Shown one piece after another: positions 1-6,748 of a stretch of 8,197 nucleotides of DNA; within the stretch, counting starts at the first letter, position 1, and every line of letters begins with the position of its first letter. This DNA is from Planctomycetaceae bacterium (GTDB lineage Bacteria; Planctomycetota; UBA1135; GCA-002686595): contig JABWBL010000128.1 of the NCBI GenBank assembly GCA_013360535.1, forward strand, positions 1 to 8,197, written 5' to 3'. A program made the translations under genes and the position numbers. The notes under the pieces were generated by a model. That model saw only the letters and a list, made by a program, of their open reading frames with translations, ran no database searches and had not been told where the DNA came from.

Positions 1-231
1 GACGAGGACGGGCGCTTCGAACTCGTGGCGCCGGAGCGGGGCTCCTTCTGGATCGTGCCGCGGGGCCCACAGCCGCTCGCCACGAGCTGGCGCGACCTTC
101 GCGGCGAATTCCTCGCCCGCTCGCTCGTCGCCGCGCCGCCGATCGTCGTCACGGGCGAGCCTCTCGCCGACCTCGCGCTCGACCTGCCGCCGCTCGAGCC
201 GTCGCCAACGGGCAACGACGGGAGACGCTGA
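1..231 (+). CDS. C-terminal end of a carboxypeptidase-regulatory-like repeat protein (5' truncated)
   Basis: Only the last 76 codons are in the window; the reading frame is open from base 1 and stops at TGA 229-231. The visible part begins in DEDGRFEL, the D-x-x-G-R-F turn typical of carboxypeptidase-regulatory-like and Cna-B-like beta-sandwich repeats, and ends with a short tail containing LDLPPLEPSP. These 76 residues align without a gap to the last 76 residues of the next gene (about 23 identities by eye, including the D-x-x-G-R-F-E start and the L-P-P-L tail), so the two are paralogues. A role as a secreted or envelope protein is inferred from the family; no catalytic residues are visible. 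The stop lies 31 bases before the next start, so the two genes are probably co-transcribed. Confidence 0.8.
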   Translation, partial: DEDGRFELVAPERGSFWIVPRGPQPLATSWRDLRGEFLARSLVAAPPIVVTGEPLADLALDLPPLEPSPTGNDGRR

Positions 232-247
232 GCGCGTCGGTCGGATC

Positions 248-253
248 AGGAGG
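248..253 (+). promoter_or_regulatory. Shine-Dalgarno site of the 614-aa repeat protein
   Basis: A perfect AGGAGG lies 9 bases before the ATG at 263. It fixes the start codon and is the strongest ribosome binding site in the window; most of the minus-strand genes lack one. Confidence 0.85.
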
Positions 254-262
254 AACTCCCCC

Positions 263-2107
263 ATGCTCACGCTCGGACTTCTGCTCGCCGTGTTCCAGCA
301 GCCGCGCACGCCAGTCGCGTTCGGGCGGTTCGAGGGAGCAGTGTCGGGGACGGTGCTCGACGAGCGCGGCGCACCGCTCGAGGGGGCGCGGGTCGAGTGG
401 CGCGTGCGGGGCGAGGAGCGTTCGATTCTGCTGGCCGGGGGCCGGTCGGGGGCTGACGGGAGGTTCGATTTCGACGTGGAGCGCAGCGGCGAGGGGGCGA
501 GCTTCCGCGACGCGTTCCTGGTGATCGAGGTCCCCGGCCTCGCGCCGACGCGAGTCGAGCAGCTGCTCGCACCCGATGAGGACTTCGAGCTCGGTCCGGT
601 CCACGTCTATCCGTTCGCGGAGCTCCACGGCCGTGTGACGACGCTCGACGGCGCGCCGATCGCGGGAGCGCAGATCCACGCGGCCCAAGGGCGCGTCGTC
701 GCGCCGAGCGCGGACACGTGGTCGCTCGAACCGCTCGCAACGACCGACGCGAATGGCGCCTTCGCGTGCCGCAACGTGCCGTCCGGAGTCGTCACGCTCG
801 GAGTGAGCGCCGAGGGCTTCGCGGATCTCGTGCTCGAGCCACGCTCGCTCGCGTTGCGCTCGCCGAATGAGCTCTCCGTGACGCTCGAACCCGGTCGGTC
901 GGTCACATTCACGGTGCTGGCGGGCGCGACGAACAAGCCGGTCGTGGCGACTTGCTCACCGCTCGGCACCACGTGGCCGCAGGCCGAGGTCGGGCACAAC
1001 GTCGGCCCGGGATCGCTCGCCTTCTGGCGCCGCCCGCAAGTCGGCGGCGTCGACGGTCGCCTGCGGGTCGATGGACTGCGAGTGCCGTTCACGGGCGGGG
1101 TGCTGCTCGAAGCGGAAGGCTGCACGCCCCGGATCGTGTCGCTCGCGTGGGCCGAGTCGGAGGTCTCGCTGTCACGCTCGCGCTGGATCGAGGTGAGTGC
1201 CCGGCGGCAGGGTTCGACGGAAGGCGTGGAACTCGCGGCGCTATCGGTCCGGGACGACTCGCCGAAGGACCCCTTCTGCGGCAACGGGGAGGAGATCAAC
1301 TGGATCCAGATGACGGCGAACTCCAGCGGCGTCGAGCGCCTCGCACCTCAGCGCTGGCGCGTCGAATGGAGGTCGCCGATTTCGGCGCGTTTCCGGAGCG
1401 AGCCCACGCAGGTGCTGGCGTTCCTGACCGACGGCAGCTCGGAACAGGCCCCTGTGACGATTGACCCCGTGACCGGCGCGGTGCACGCTGAGATCGAGTT
1501 CGGCGCGCCCTCGCGCCTGGTCGGCCGAGTCGTGACGCCCTCCGGGGACGGCCTGCAGCTCGACGTCGAGTTCCGGCGCAGTTTCCTCGGCCCCAACTTC
1601 TTGTTCTCGACGGGAGCCGACGGCCGTTTCGACGTGTCGGTGGGCTCGGGCTTCACTCGCTTCGCGTCTGCGCGTCGCCGCTGGACGCTGTCTCCTGAAA
1701 CGCTGGACGACTTGCTGAAGCCCGGCGAGACGCGGGAAGTCGTGCTCACCGCGACGCGCATGTCGTCGGGCTGCCGCCTGCGTGGCAACGTGACGATCGG
1801 TGGTTCGCAACCAGATCGCCCGCTGCTGCTCGTGCTCGGCGAAGAGCGCGACCGCGACCTCGTGTACACCCACAGCGACGCCACCGGCCGCTTCGAGTTC
1901 GACCTCGCCGTGCCGAACACGTTCCGCGTGACGCCGCTGCTGCCCGCCCCGCCGGACACGAGCTTCCGCGAATTCCGCCGCGAAATTGCGCCGCGAACGA
2001 TCGGGAGCATCCGTTCGCTGCCGCGCACGAGCGACGAGTTCGAAGACGTGCTGCTCGAACTGCCGCCGCTCGCCGAGTGGCCGAGGGCGCCGCGCAGCGA
2101 GCGCTAG
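263..2107 (+). CDS. Large carboxypeptidase-regulatory-like repeat protein, probably exported
   Basis: A 614-residue protein with no recognisable catalytic domain. It contains at least four beta-sandwich repeats of the carboxypeptidase-regulatory-like type, near residues 23-115, 118-200, 416-475 and 503-556. Each has a G-x-V/V-T strand followed by a D-G-x-P or similar turn and a later [DA]-x-G-[RA]-F turn (GADGRFDF at 63, DANGAF at 162, GADGRFDV at 451, DATGRFEF at 539). The middle, about 205-415, is harder to assign, though VDGRLRV at 263 suggests a diverged repeat. The N-terminus (LTLGLLLAVF at residues 2-11) is hydrophobic and could be a short export signal, but it lacks a basic n-region and a clear cleavage site. 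Such proteins are usually extracellular or envelope-associated; the ligand is unknown. The start is set by AGGAGG at 248-253. The C-terminal 76 residues match those of the preceding gene, marking a tandem duplication. The stop TAG is 7 bases from the convergent stop of the next gene. Confidence 0.85.
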   Translation: MLTLGLLLAVFQQPRTPVAFGRFEGAVSGTVLDERGAPLEGARVEWRVRGEERSILLAGGRSGADGRFDFDVERSGEGASFRDAFLVIEVPGLAPTRVEQLLAPDEDFELGPVHVYPFAELHGRVTTLDGAPIAGAQIHAAQGRVVAPSADTWSLEPLATTDANGAFACRNVPSGVVTLGVSAEGFADLVLEPRSLALRSPNELSVTLEPGRSVTFTVLAGATNKPVVATCSPLGTTWPQAEVGHNVGPGSLAFWRRPQVGGVDGRLRVDGLRVPFTGGVLLEAEGCTPRIVSLAWAESEVSLSRSRWIEVSARRQGSTEGVELAALSVRDDSPKDPFCGNGEEINWIQMTANSSGVERLAPQRWRVEWRSPISARFRSEPTQVLAFLTDGSSEQAPVTIDPVTGAVHAEIEFGAPSRLVGRVVTPSGDGLQLDVEFRRSFLGPNFLFSTGADGRFDVSVGSGFTRFASARRRWTLSPETLDDLLKPGETREVVLTATRMSSGCRLRGNVTIGGSQPDRPLLLVLGEERDRDLVYTHSDATGRFEFDLAVPNTFRVTPLLPAPPDTSFREFRREIAPRTIGSIRSLPRTSDEFEDVLLELPPLAEWPRAPRSER

Positions 2108-2114
2108 GGCACGC

Positions 2115-2996
2115 TCAAGCCGGCGTGGCGCCGGTGGAATCAGCGGGCTTGTCGAGCCAAGTGCTCGGATCGCCGGGGCGCACGAGGCGCAGGTAACTCT
2201 CGAAGGTCGCGGTCTCGATCCACGCGGTCGGGAGGAAACCGGGGAGCCCGCAGCAACAGATGCAGAGCACAGAGCCGAGCAACAGCTCCAGCAACACCGT
2301 GACGAGGAAGTAGAGGAACAGCGTCCAGCGGTGGCCGCGCACGAGCGACCAGGAGCGCGAGAAGGACTCGATCACGCCCATGCCCTCGACCGCGACGGCA
2401 CAGGGAGCGAGCGACCAGCCGAGCGTGACCCACAGCACGGCCGGCAGCGCGACGAGGAACGTCACGATGCCGATGCCGGCGGCGCGCGCGCCGTCGTCGG
2501 TCGCGGCGAGCGTGCCGAACACCGCGATCGCGACGAGCGCCCCCGCCGGCAGGAACACGAGGCCGGTCAGCAGCGTCTGCAGGAACCGCACCGCGACCAT
2601 GGTCGTCCAGCGGCCGCGCGACTGGAACAGGTCCTCGAGCTCGGCCTGCCCTTCGGTCATCACGCGCTCGGTGGCGCGCGCCATGCCGATGCGCAGCAGG
2701 GCGGCGAGCAGGAACGCGGCGAGCATGAGCCCGAGGCCGAACAGGAGTGCCGCGACCGTGATCGCCATCACCGCCTCGCGACCGACCTCGGTCATCACCT
2801 CGCCGAACTGCTCGGGGTTCAGGCCTTCGAGGTCGACCTTGTGGTTGCCGTCACCGCTGAACCCGATCGCCGGCAGGATCTCGTCGCAGATCCACAGGAG
2901 GAAGCCGCCGACGAGCAACGCCAGCGGAGCCTTGCGCAGCAGCGCGAAGGCGCTCTGGAGCGCGCGGAAAGGGTCGAAGGCTTCGCGGAAGTGCAT
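2115..2996 (-). CDS. Multi-pass inner-membrane protein of unknown function (GPDPase-membrane-domain/YciC-like)
   Basis: I chose the ATG at 2996 (293 aa). A TTG at 3080 would add 28 proline- and glycine-rich residues with no membrane character and no ribosome binding site. No Shine-Dalgarno site precedes 2996 either. Hydrophobic segments lie near residues 24-46, 73-103, 137-160, 171-195 and 223-248, with a charged loop at about 47-72. The stretch around 204-230 (AVEGMGVIESFSRSWSLVRG then a hydrophobic helix) resembles the S-x-x-R-S-W-x-L-x-R-G element seen in membrane domains of the glycerophosphodiester-phosphodiesterase/YciC/DUF975 type, which have no settled function. There is a cysteine cluster, CICCCG at 245-250, at the end of the last helix. 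The gene is convergent with the 614-aa gene (7 bases between stops) and lies 189 bases downstream of the hydratase gene, so it may have its own promoter; I see no convincing -35/-10 there. Function is not assigned. Confidence 0.8.
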   Translation of the reverse strand: MHFREAFDPFRALQSAFALLRKAPLALLVGGFLLWICDEILPAIGFSGDGNHKVDLEGLNPEQFGEVMTEVGREAVMAITVAALLFGLGLMLAAFLLAALLRIGMARATERVMTEGQAELEDLFQSRGRWTTMVAVRFLQTLLTGLVFLPAGALVAIAVFGTLAATDDGARAAGIGIVTFLVALPAVLWVTLGWSLAPCAVAVEGMGVIESFSRSWSLVRGHRWTLFLYFLVTVLLELLLGSVLCICCCGLPGFLPTAWIETATFESYLRLVRPGDPSTWLDKPADSTGATPA

Positions 2997-3185
2997 CGGG
3001 GGGTCGGAGAGGTTCGCGCGGCCGGGGGCAGGATTGCAACAACCAAGCCCGGGGTCGGGGCGCGGGAACCGGAAGCGCAATGCAAGGACGGTGCCGCGGC
3101 GGAGCAGCCATGAAAGCGGCTTTGGCGGCCCGCACGACGGGCGAAAGCGGCACAGACTGGCCGCTCGCGCCCGCCGTCGATGCTC

Positions 3186-4004
3186 TCAGGCGCCGGTGAA
3201 GCGCGGCGCGCGCTTCTCGGCGAAGGCCGCGAGCGCTTCCTTGCGGTCCTGCGTCGGCAGCACGAGTTCGTAGCAGCGCGCCTCGACCTCGAGCCCCTGC
3301 TTCTGCGGCAGCTCGCACCCCTCGTCGATCGCCCGCTTCGCGGCGCGCACGGCGACCGGGCCGTTGGCGGCGATCGCCCGCGCGACCTCGAGCCCCTTCT
3401 CGCGCAGCTTGCCTTCCTCCGCGACGAAGTTGACGAGCCCCATGCGCTCGGCCTCGGTGGCCGTGAGCTTGCGCGCCGTTAGGATGAGCTCCTTCGCGCG
3501 CGCCTTGCCGATCAGGCGCGGCAAGCGCTGCGTGCCGCCAGCGCCGGGGATGATCGCGAGCGACGTCTCGGTCAGGCCGAGCTGCGCGTGCGGCGCCGCG
3601 ATGCGCAGGTCGCAAGCGAGCAGGAGCTCGGTGCCCCCGCCGAACGCGAAGCCGTTGACGAGGCCGATCGTCGGCTGCGGCAGCGCCTCGACGTCGTCCA
3701 TCACGCGCCGGATGTTCTTCACGAACAGCGGCACGCGCTCCATCGGCATCGTCTTGCGCTCCTTCAGGTCCGCGCCCGCGCAGAAGGCCTTGTCGCCAGC
3801 GCCGGTGATCAGGATCGCGCGCACGCTCGTGTCGCCCTTGAGCTCGTGGCACAGCTTGCGCAGCCGCCGCAGCGTCGGGAACGACAGGCAGTTCATCACG
3901 TCGGGCCGCTGGATCGTCAGCGTGACGATGTCGCCGTCGCGGTCGCAGGTGACGAGTTCAGGCTGGTCGGGGACGTCCGTCGGAAAGTCGTCGAGGTAGC
4001 TCAT
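3186..4004 (-). CDS. Enoyl-CoA hydratase/isomerase family protein, AUH (methylglutaconyl-CoA hydratase)-like
   Basis: A full-length crotonase-fold protein (272 aa, normal for the family). Oxyanion-hole elements are visible: CAGADLKER at 75-83 and GFAFGGGTE at 118-126. Both glutamates that activate water in hydratases are present, Glu126 and Glu146, 20 residues apart as in rat mitochondrial enoyl-CoA hydratase and human AUH. IIPGAGGTQRLPRLIG follows Glu146, and the C-terminus has P-T-x-D-R-x-E-x-L-x-A-F-x-E-K-R-x-P-R-[FY]. The ETSLAIIPGAGGTQRLPR and TQDRKEALAAFAEKRAPRF segments recall AUH more than the short-chain enoyl-CoA hydratase, so hydration of 3-methylglutaconyl-CoA in leucine breakdown is a reasonable guess; a general 2-enoyl-CoA hydratase is the alternative. 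The enzyme is cytoplasmic. It starts 30 bases after the glycosyltransferase stop with no Shine-Dalgarno site, and no other CoA-metabolism gene is in the window. Confidence 0.93.
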   Translation of the reverse strand: MSYLDDFPTDVPDQPELVTCDRDGDIVTLTIQRPDVMNCLSFPTLRRLRKLCHELKGDTSVRAILITGAGDKAFCAGADLKERKTMPMERVPLFVKNIRRVMDDVEALPQPTIGLVNGFAFGGGTELLLACDLRIAAPHAQLGLTETSLAIIPGAGGTQRLPRLIGKARAKELILTARKLTATEAERMGLVNFVAEEGKLREKGLEVARAIAANGPVAVRAAKRAIDEGCELPQKQGLEVEARCYELVLPTQDRKEALAAFAEKRAPRFTGA

Positions 4005-4034
4005 GAGGGCGAGCAGGATACGCGACGCGGGGCC

Positions 4035-5720
4035 TCACTTGGGCGGGCGCGGCGCGAGCGTGATGTCGCCGGAGCAGCCGAAGGCGCCTTCGGCGGCCTG
4101 CGGAACCGGGCCAAAACGCACGCCGGGGGACGGGGTCGCGAACAGGTCGCGCGGGCGGCTCCAGGGACCGAGGTCGGCGAGCGCGACGAGCACGGCGGCG
4201 GCGAGCAGCGCTCTCCAGAGCCAGCGCTCGAGGTTCCCAGCGCGCGCACACACGAACTCGAGCGCGCAGGCGACGCCCAAGTAGAGCGCGGGTTGCGCGG
4301 TCGCACCTTGGCGCGCGTAGCCGTAGAACGCGACGGTCACGAGCAGCTTGAAGGCGAGCCACAGGCCCCATTCCGCGGCGACTCCACGGCGCAAAGCGAG
4401 GACGAGGCCCAGCGCGCCGAGACCGAGAACCGTGACGCTCCACACGAGCGAACGCTGCGCGGGCGCGGCGATGTCGACGGCCGCGCGGCGCAGTCCGAGG
4501 CCGTGCGGGAGGTTCGTCGCGCCGAAACCGAGCGCGAGGCCGCTCTCGAAGCGTGCGAGCTTCGCGGCGGCGAGCGTGAACCACTCGGAGGGATGCTCAC
4601 GCAGCGTCGCGAGCGCAACTTCGTCGCCGCGGTTGTAGAGCTTCAGGTGGCTCGGGCGGCCGAACGCAAACGGCGGATCACGGTCGAACTTGTCCGACAG
4701 CGCGGCGCGCGAGAAACCGCCGTCGCAGGTGAGGTCGTTGGAGAGCGCGAGGTCGAGCTTGGCCTTGGTCGAACCGAGCGTCCACGCGGCGAGCGGCTCG
4801 GGGCGATAACCGAACTCCGTGTCGAGCACACGCTCGAGGTCCGCGCGCTCGACGCTGGAGCGGCCCGCGCGACCGACACGGTCGGTCACCATCAGGAACA
4901 TCCCCTCGCGTGCGAAGGCCGGCAGCTCGCGCAGCGCGACCTGCGCGTCGGGGCTCCACGTGGGGCGCGTGCCGACGAACGGAATCGGGCGCGGCTCGAC
5001 CTCGTTGAAGCGCACGACGGCCTCGTGGGCGCGCAACGTCCAAGGCAAGGAGATGAGCACGAGCGCCGCGAGCGAAGCGAGCGCGCGCGGGACGGCGACG
5101 CCGAGCTCGCGGCGGCTGCGGAAGAGCTCGAAAACGAGCACAATCGCGACGAAACCGACGTGTTCGGTGCGCAGCAGGTTCGCGAGGCCGTGCAGCGCGC
5201 CGAGCGCGACGGCGCTCCCCCATCCACGCTTCGGTCCGGTCCACACGTGCAGCGCAAGCGCGCCGGTTGCCAGCGCGAGGTACGGCGCTTCGTTGTTGAG
5301 CGAGGTGGCGAGCTCGTACTGCGCGAACGAGAGCGCGAGCAGCGTGGAAGCGGTCGTCGCGACGGCGAACGACGCGCGCGCGCGCAGCCCGGCGAAGAAG
5401 AAACCGACCGTGGCCGCGCTCAGGCCACAAAAGAGCAACTTGAGCCCCGTGAACGGCGCGACGAGCTCGCCGCCGAACCAGCTCAACAGGAACGCGATCC
5501 CCGGTGCGCGCACCGGCAGGTCGAACTCAAACGGCTGGCCCGCACGCAGCGCGCGCGCCCATTCGAGCCAGACGAGCGCGTCACCTTCGTAGAGCGTCGA
5601 GTGCGGCCAAGCCGAGTCGATCGCACCGAACAGGAACAACGCCCGCAGCACGAAGCTGGCGGCGACGAGCGCCAGCGCGGAGAGCGTGTCGCGCCGATTC
5701 CAGCGGGTTTCCGGGCTCAT
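4035..5720 (-). CDS. Multi-pass GT-C/GT39-like membrane glycosyltransferase
   Basis: A 561-residue membrane protein. The first helix is at about 13-33, followed by a periplasmic-side loop with an acidic Glu45-Gly46-Asp47 motif and then W-x-x-A-x-x-L-x-x-G and R71-A-P73-G74. This arrangement is typical of the GT39/ArnT/PMT-like GT-C superfamily, in which the first-loop acidic residue is catalytic and the sugar donor is a polyprenyl-phosphate sugar. Further helices lie near 76-111, 116-135, 140-163, 167-202, 209-228, 425-443, 448-468, 476-492 and 500-518, with a large soluble loop at about 230-420. NNEAPY at 142-147 matches the acidic position often seen at the start of a later helix. The ATG at 5720 overlaps the stop of the upstream heptosyltransferase (ATGA), which fixes the start; upstream extension of the frame is out of context. 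AGGAG lies 14 bases upstream, too far to be a strong site. Context suggests sugar transfer to the lipopolysaccharide core or lipid A; acceptor and donor are inference. Confidence 0.8.
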   Translation of the reverse strand: MSPETRWNRRDTLSALALVAASFVLRALFLFGAIDSAWPHSTLYEGDALVWLEWARALRAGQPFEFDLPVRAPGIAFLLSWFGGELVAPFTGLKLLFCGLSAATVGFFFAGLRARASFAVATTASTLLALSFAQYELATSLNNEAPYLALATGALALHVWTGPKRGWGSAVALGALHGLANLLRTEHVGFVAIVLVFELFRSRRELGVAVPRALASLAALVLISLPWTLRAHEAVVRFNEVEPRPIPFVGTRPTWSPDAQVALRELPAFAREGMFLMVTDRVGRAGRSSVERADLERVLDTEFGYRPEPLAAWTLGSTKAKLDLALSNDLTCDGGFSRAALSDKFDRDPPFAFGRPSHLKLYNRGDEVALATLREHPSEWFTLAAAKLARFESGLALGFGATNLPHGLGLRRAAVDIAAPAQRSLVWSVTVLGLGALGLVLALRRGVAAEWGLWLAFKLLVTVAFYGYARQGATAQPALYLGVACALEFVCARAGNLERWLWRALLAAAVLVALADLGPWSRPRDLFATPSPGVRFGPVPQAAEGAFGCSGDITLAPRPPK

Positions 5721-6748
5721 CTGGCGTTTCCAAGCTCCTGCGGATCGATGCGGCGCATGCAGGCGAGCTCTGCGGGGCCGGTGAGCGGACAACGTTCCTC
5801 GTGGCACGGCCCACAGGGTACGGGAACCCGCAGGATGCGCGTCGAGTCCGTGTGGTCGGCGGTGTGGCGCGGATCCGTCGGACCACACACGACGACGAGC
5901 CTTGCGCCGACCGCCGCCGCGACGTGGCGCGGGCCGGAGTCGGCGGTGAGCACGAGCAACGCGCGCTCGCTCAACGCAACAAGCTCCGGCAGCGTCGCCA
6001 CCGGCTCGACGAGCGCGATCGCCCCCGGCACCGCACGCACGATCTCGTGCAGCGCGCCTTCTTCGCCTGGGCCGCAAACGAGCACGAGCCGCTCGTCGCG
6101 CAGCGCGAGCGCGCGCGCCCACAGCTCCGCGGGATAACCCTTCGCCGAACCCGGCCGGCCACCGGCGTTCACGAGCGTGAAACGCTCACCTGCGGCGATT
6201 CCCGCTTTCGAAAGCCGCGCGTTCACGCTCTCACGCGCTTCCTTCGTCGCCACGAGTTGCGGGCGCGGGTCGTTCACCGGGATCCCGAGCCAGTGCACGA
6301 GCTCGACACACGTGCTGCCGAACGGACGTGGCAAGTAGCGCGAGCCTCGCCCGCGGGTTCCCAGCCGCAACGGCGTGCCGCCACGCTCAAAGGCCGGCGT
6401 CCAGCTGGAGCTGAGCAACCAGCCGCGAAAGTCGCGTTCCCAGCCGAAACGGCGCGGAATTCTGGCCTTCTTCGCCATCCACGCGCTGCGGAACGAGTTG
6501 GTGAAGAGCACCGCGACGTCGTGGCCGCGCCACGCGCTCGCTTCGCGCGCGTCGCGCCGCTCGCAGCCAACGAACGCGTCGCCGAAGACCGTCAGCAGGT
6601 GCGGCTTGCCGACGAGCGTGAGCGAACCGTCGAGCTCGCGCGTCCGCTCGTGCAGCGCGCGCAGCGCCGGCTCAGCCATCACGAGGTCGCCGAGCCAATC
6701 GGGTACCCTCGCGAGCACCCGCTCGCCGCGCTCGAGCCTCGTGCTCAC
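5717..6748 (-). CDS. ADP-heptose:LPS heptosyltransferase, GT9 family (copy B, RfaF-like)
   Basis: A cytoplasmic-face glycosyltransferase of 343 aa, the usual GT9 length, that would add L-glycero-D-manno-heptose (or a related ADP-sugar) to the inner core. The N-terminal P15-x-W-L-G-D21 motif carries the aspartate equivalent to the catalytic Asp of WaaC/WaaF. The C-terminal Rossmann domain has NAGGRPGSAKGYP at 194-206, CGPGEE at 225-230 and ADSGPRHVAAAVG at 269-281 with VCGPTDPRHT, the nucleotide-sugar-binding element. A cysteine set follows: C312, C315, C320 and C330 (CGPC, ERCP, ACM). The GTG at 6748 overlaps the upstream stop (GTGA) and is preceded by GGGAG with a 7-base spacer; longer in-frame starts would run back over the upstream gene. 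Its stop overlaps the next ATG. The exact position in the core (heptosyltransferase I, II or other) cannot be told from sequence. Confidence 0.93.
   Translation of the reverse strand: MSTRLERGERVLARVPDWLGDLVMAEPALRALHERTRELDGSLTLVGKPHLLTVFGDAFVGCERRDAREASAWRGHDVAVLFTNSFRSAWMAKKARIPRRFGWERDFRGWLLSSSWTPAFERGGTPLRLGTRGRGSRYLPRPFGSTCVELVHWLGIPVNDPRPQLVATKEARESVNARLSKAGIAAGERFTLVNAGGRPGSAKGYPAELWARALALRDERLVLVCGPGEEGALHEIVRAVPGAIALVEPVATLPELVALSERALLVLTADSGPRHVAAAVGARLVVVCGPTDPRHTADHTDSTRILRVPVPCGPCHEERCPLTGPAELACMRRIDPQELGNAR

Noticed and set aside
2120..2134. Hairpin CCGGC-GTGGC-GCCGG near the convergent stops, a possible terminator
   Set aside because: The stem is only 5 bp, lies inside the last codons of the minus-strand gene and has no T-run. 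Such short GC palindromes are common by chance in this DNA.
1986..3113. A 375-codon + strand open frame
   Set aside because: It overlaps the end of the repeat-protein gene and runs antisense to the membrane protein gene. The composition is His/Arg/Glu-rich and low in complexity, with no domain.
3110..3199. A 29-codon + strand open frame (starts MKAALAARTT) with GGAG 5 bases upstream
   Set aside because: It overlaps the antisense end of the hydratase gene, has no recognisable features, and a GGAG is frequent in such GC-rich sequence. It is not supported without conservation or expression data.
4035..6122. A longer (695-aa) version of the GT-C enzyme
   Set aside because: The extra 134 residues are arginine/alanine-rich and overlap heptosyltransferase B. 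The ATG at 5720 sits at a stop/start overlap and is followed directly by a normal N-terminus and first helix.
3588..6137. An 849-codon open frame on the + strand
   Set aside because: It lies antisense to the hydratase, the GT-C gene and part of heptosyltransferase B, all with clear family motifs. Its translation is Arg/Glu/Ala/Gln-rich without domains, as expected for an antisense frame in GC-rich DNA where stops are rare.
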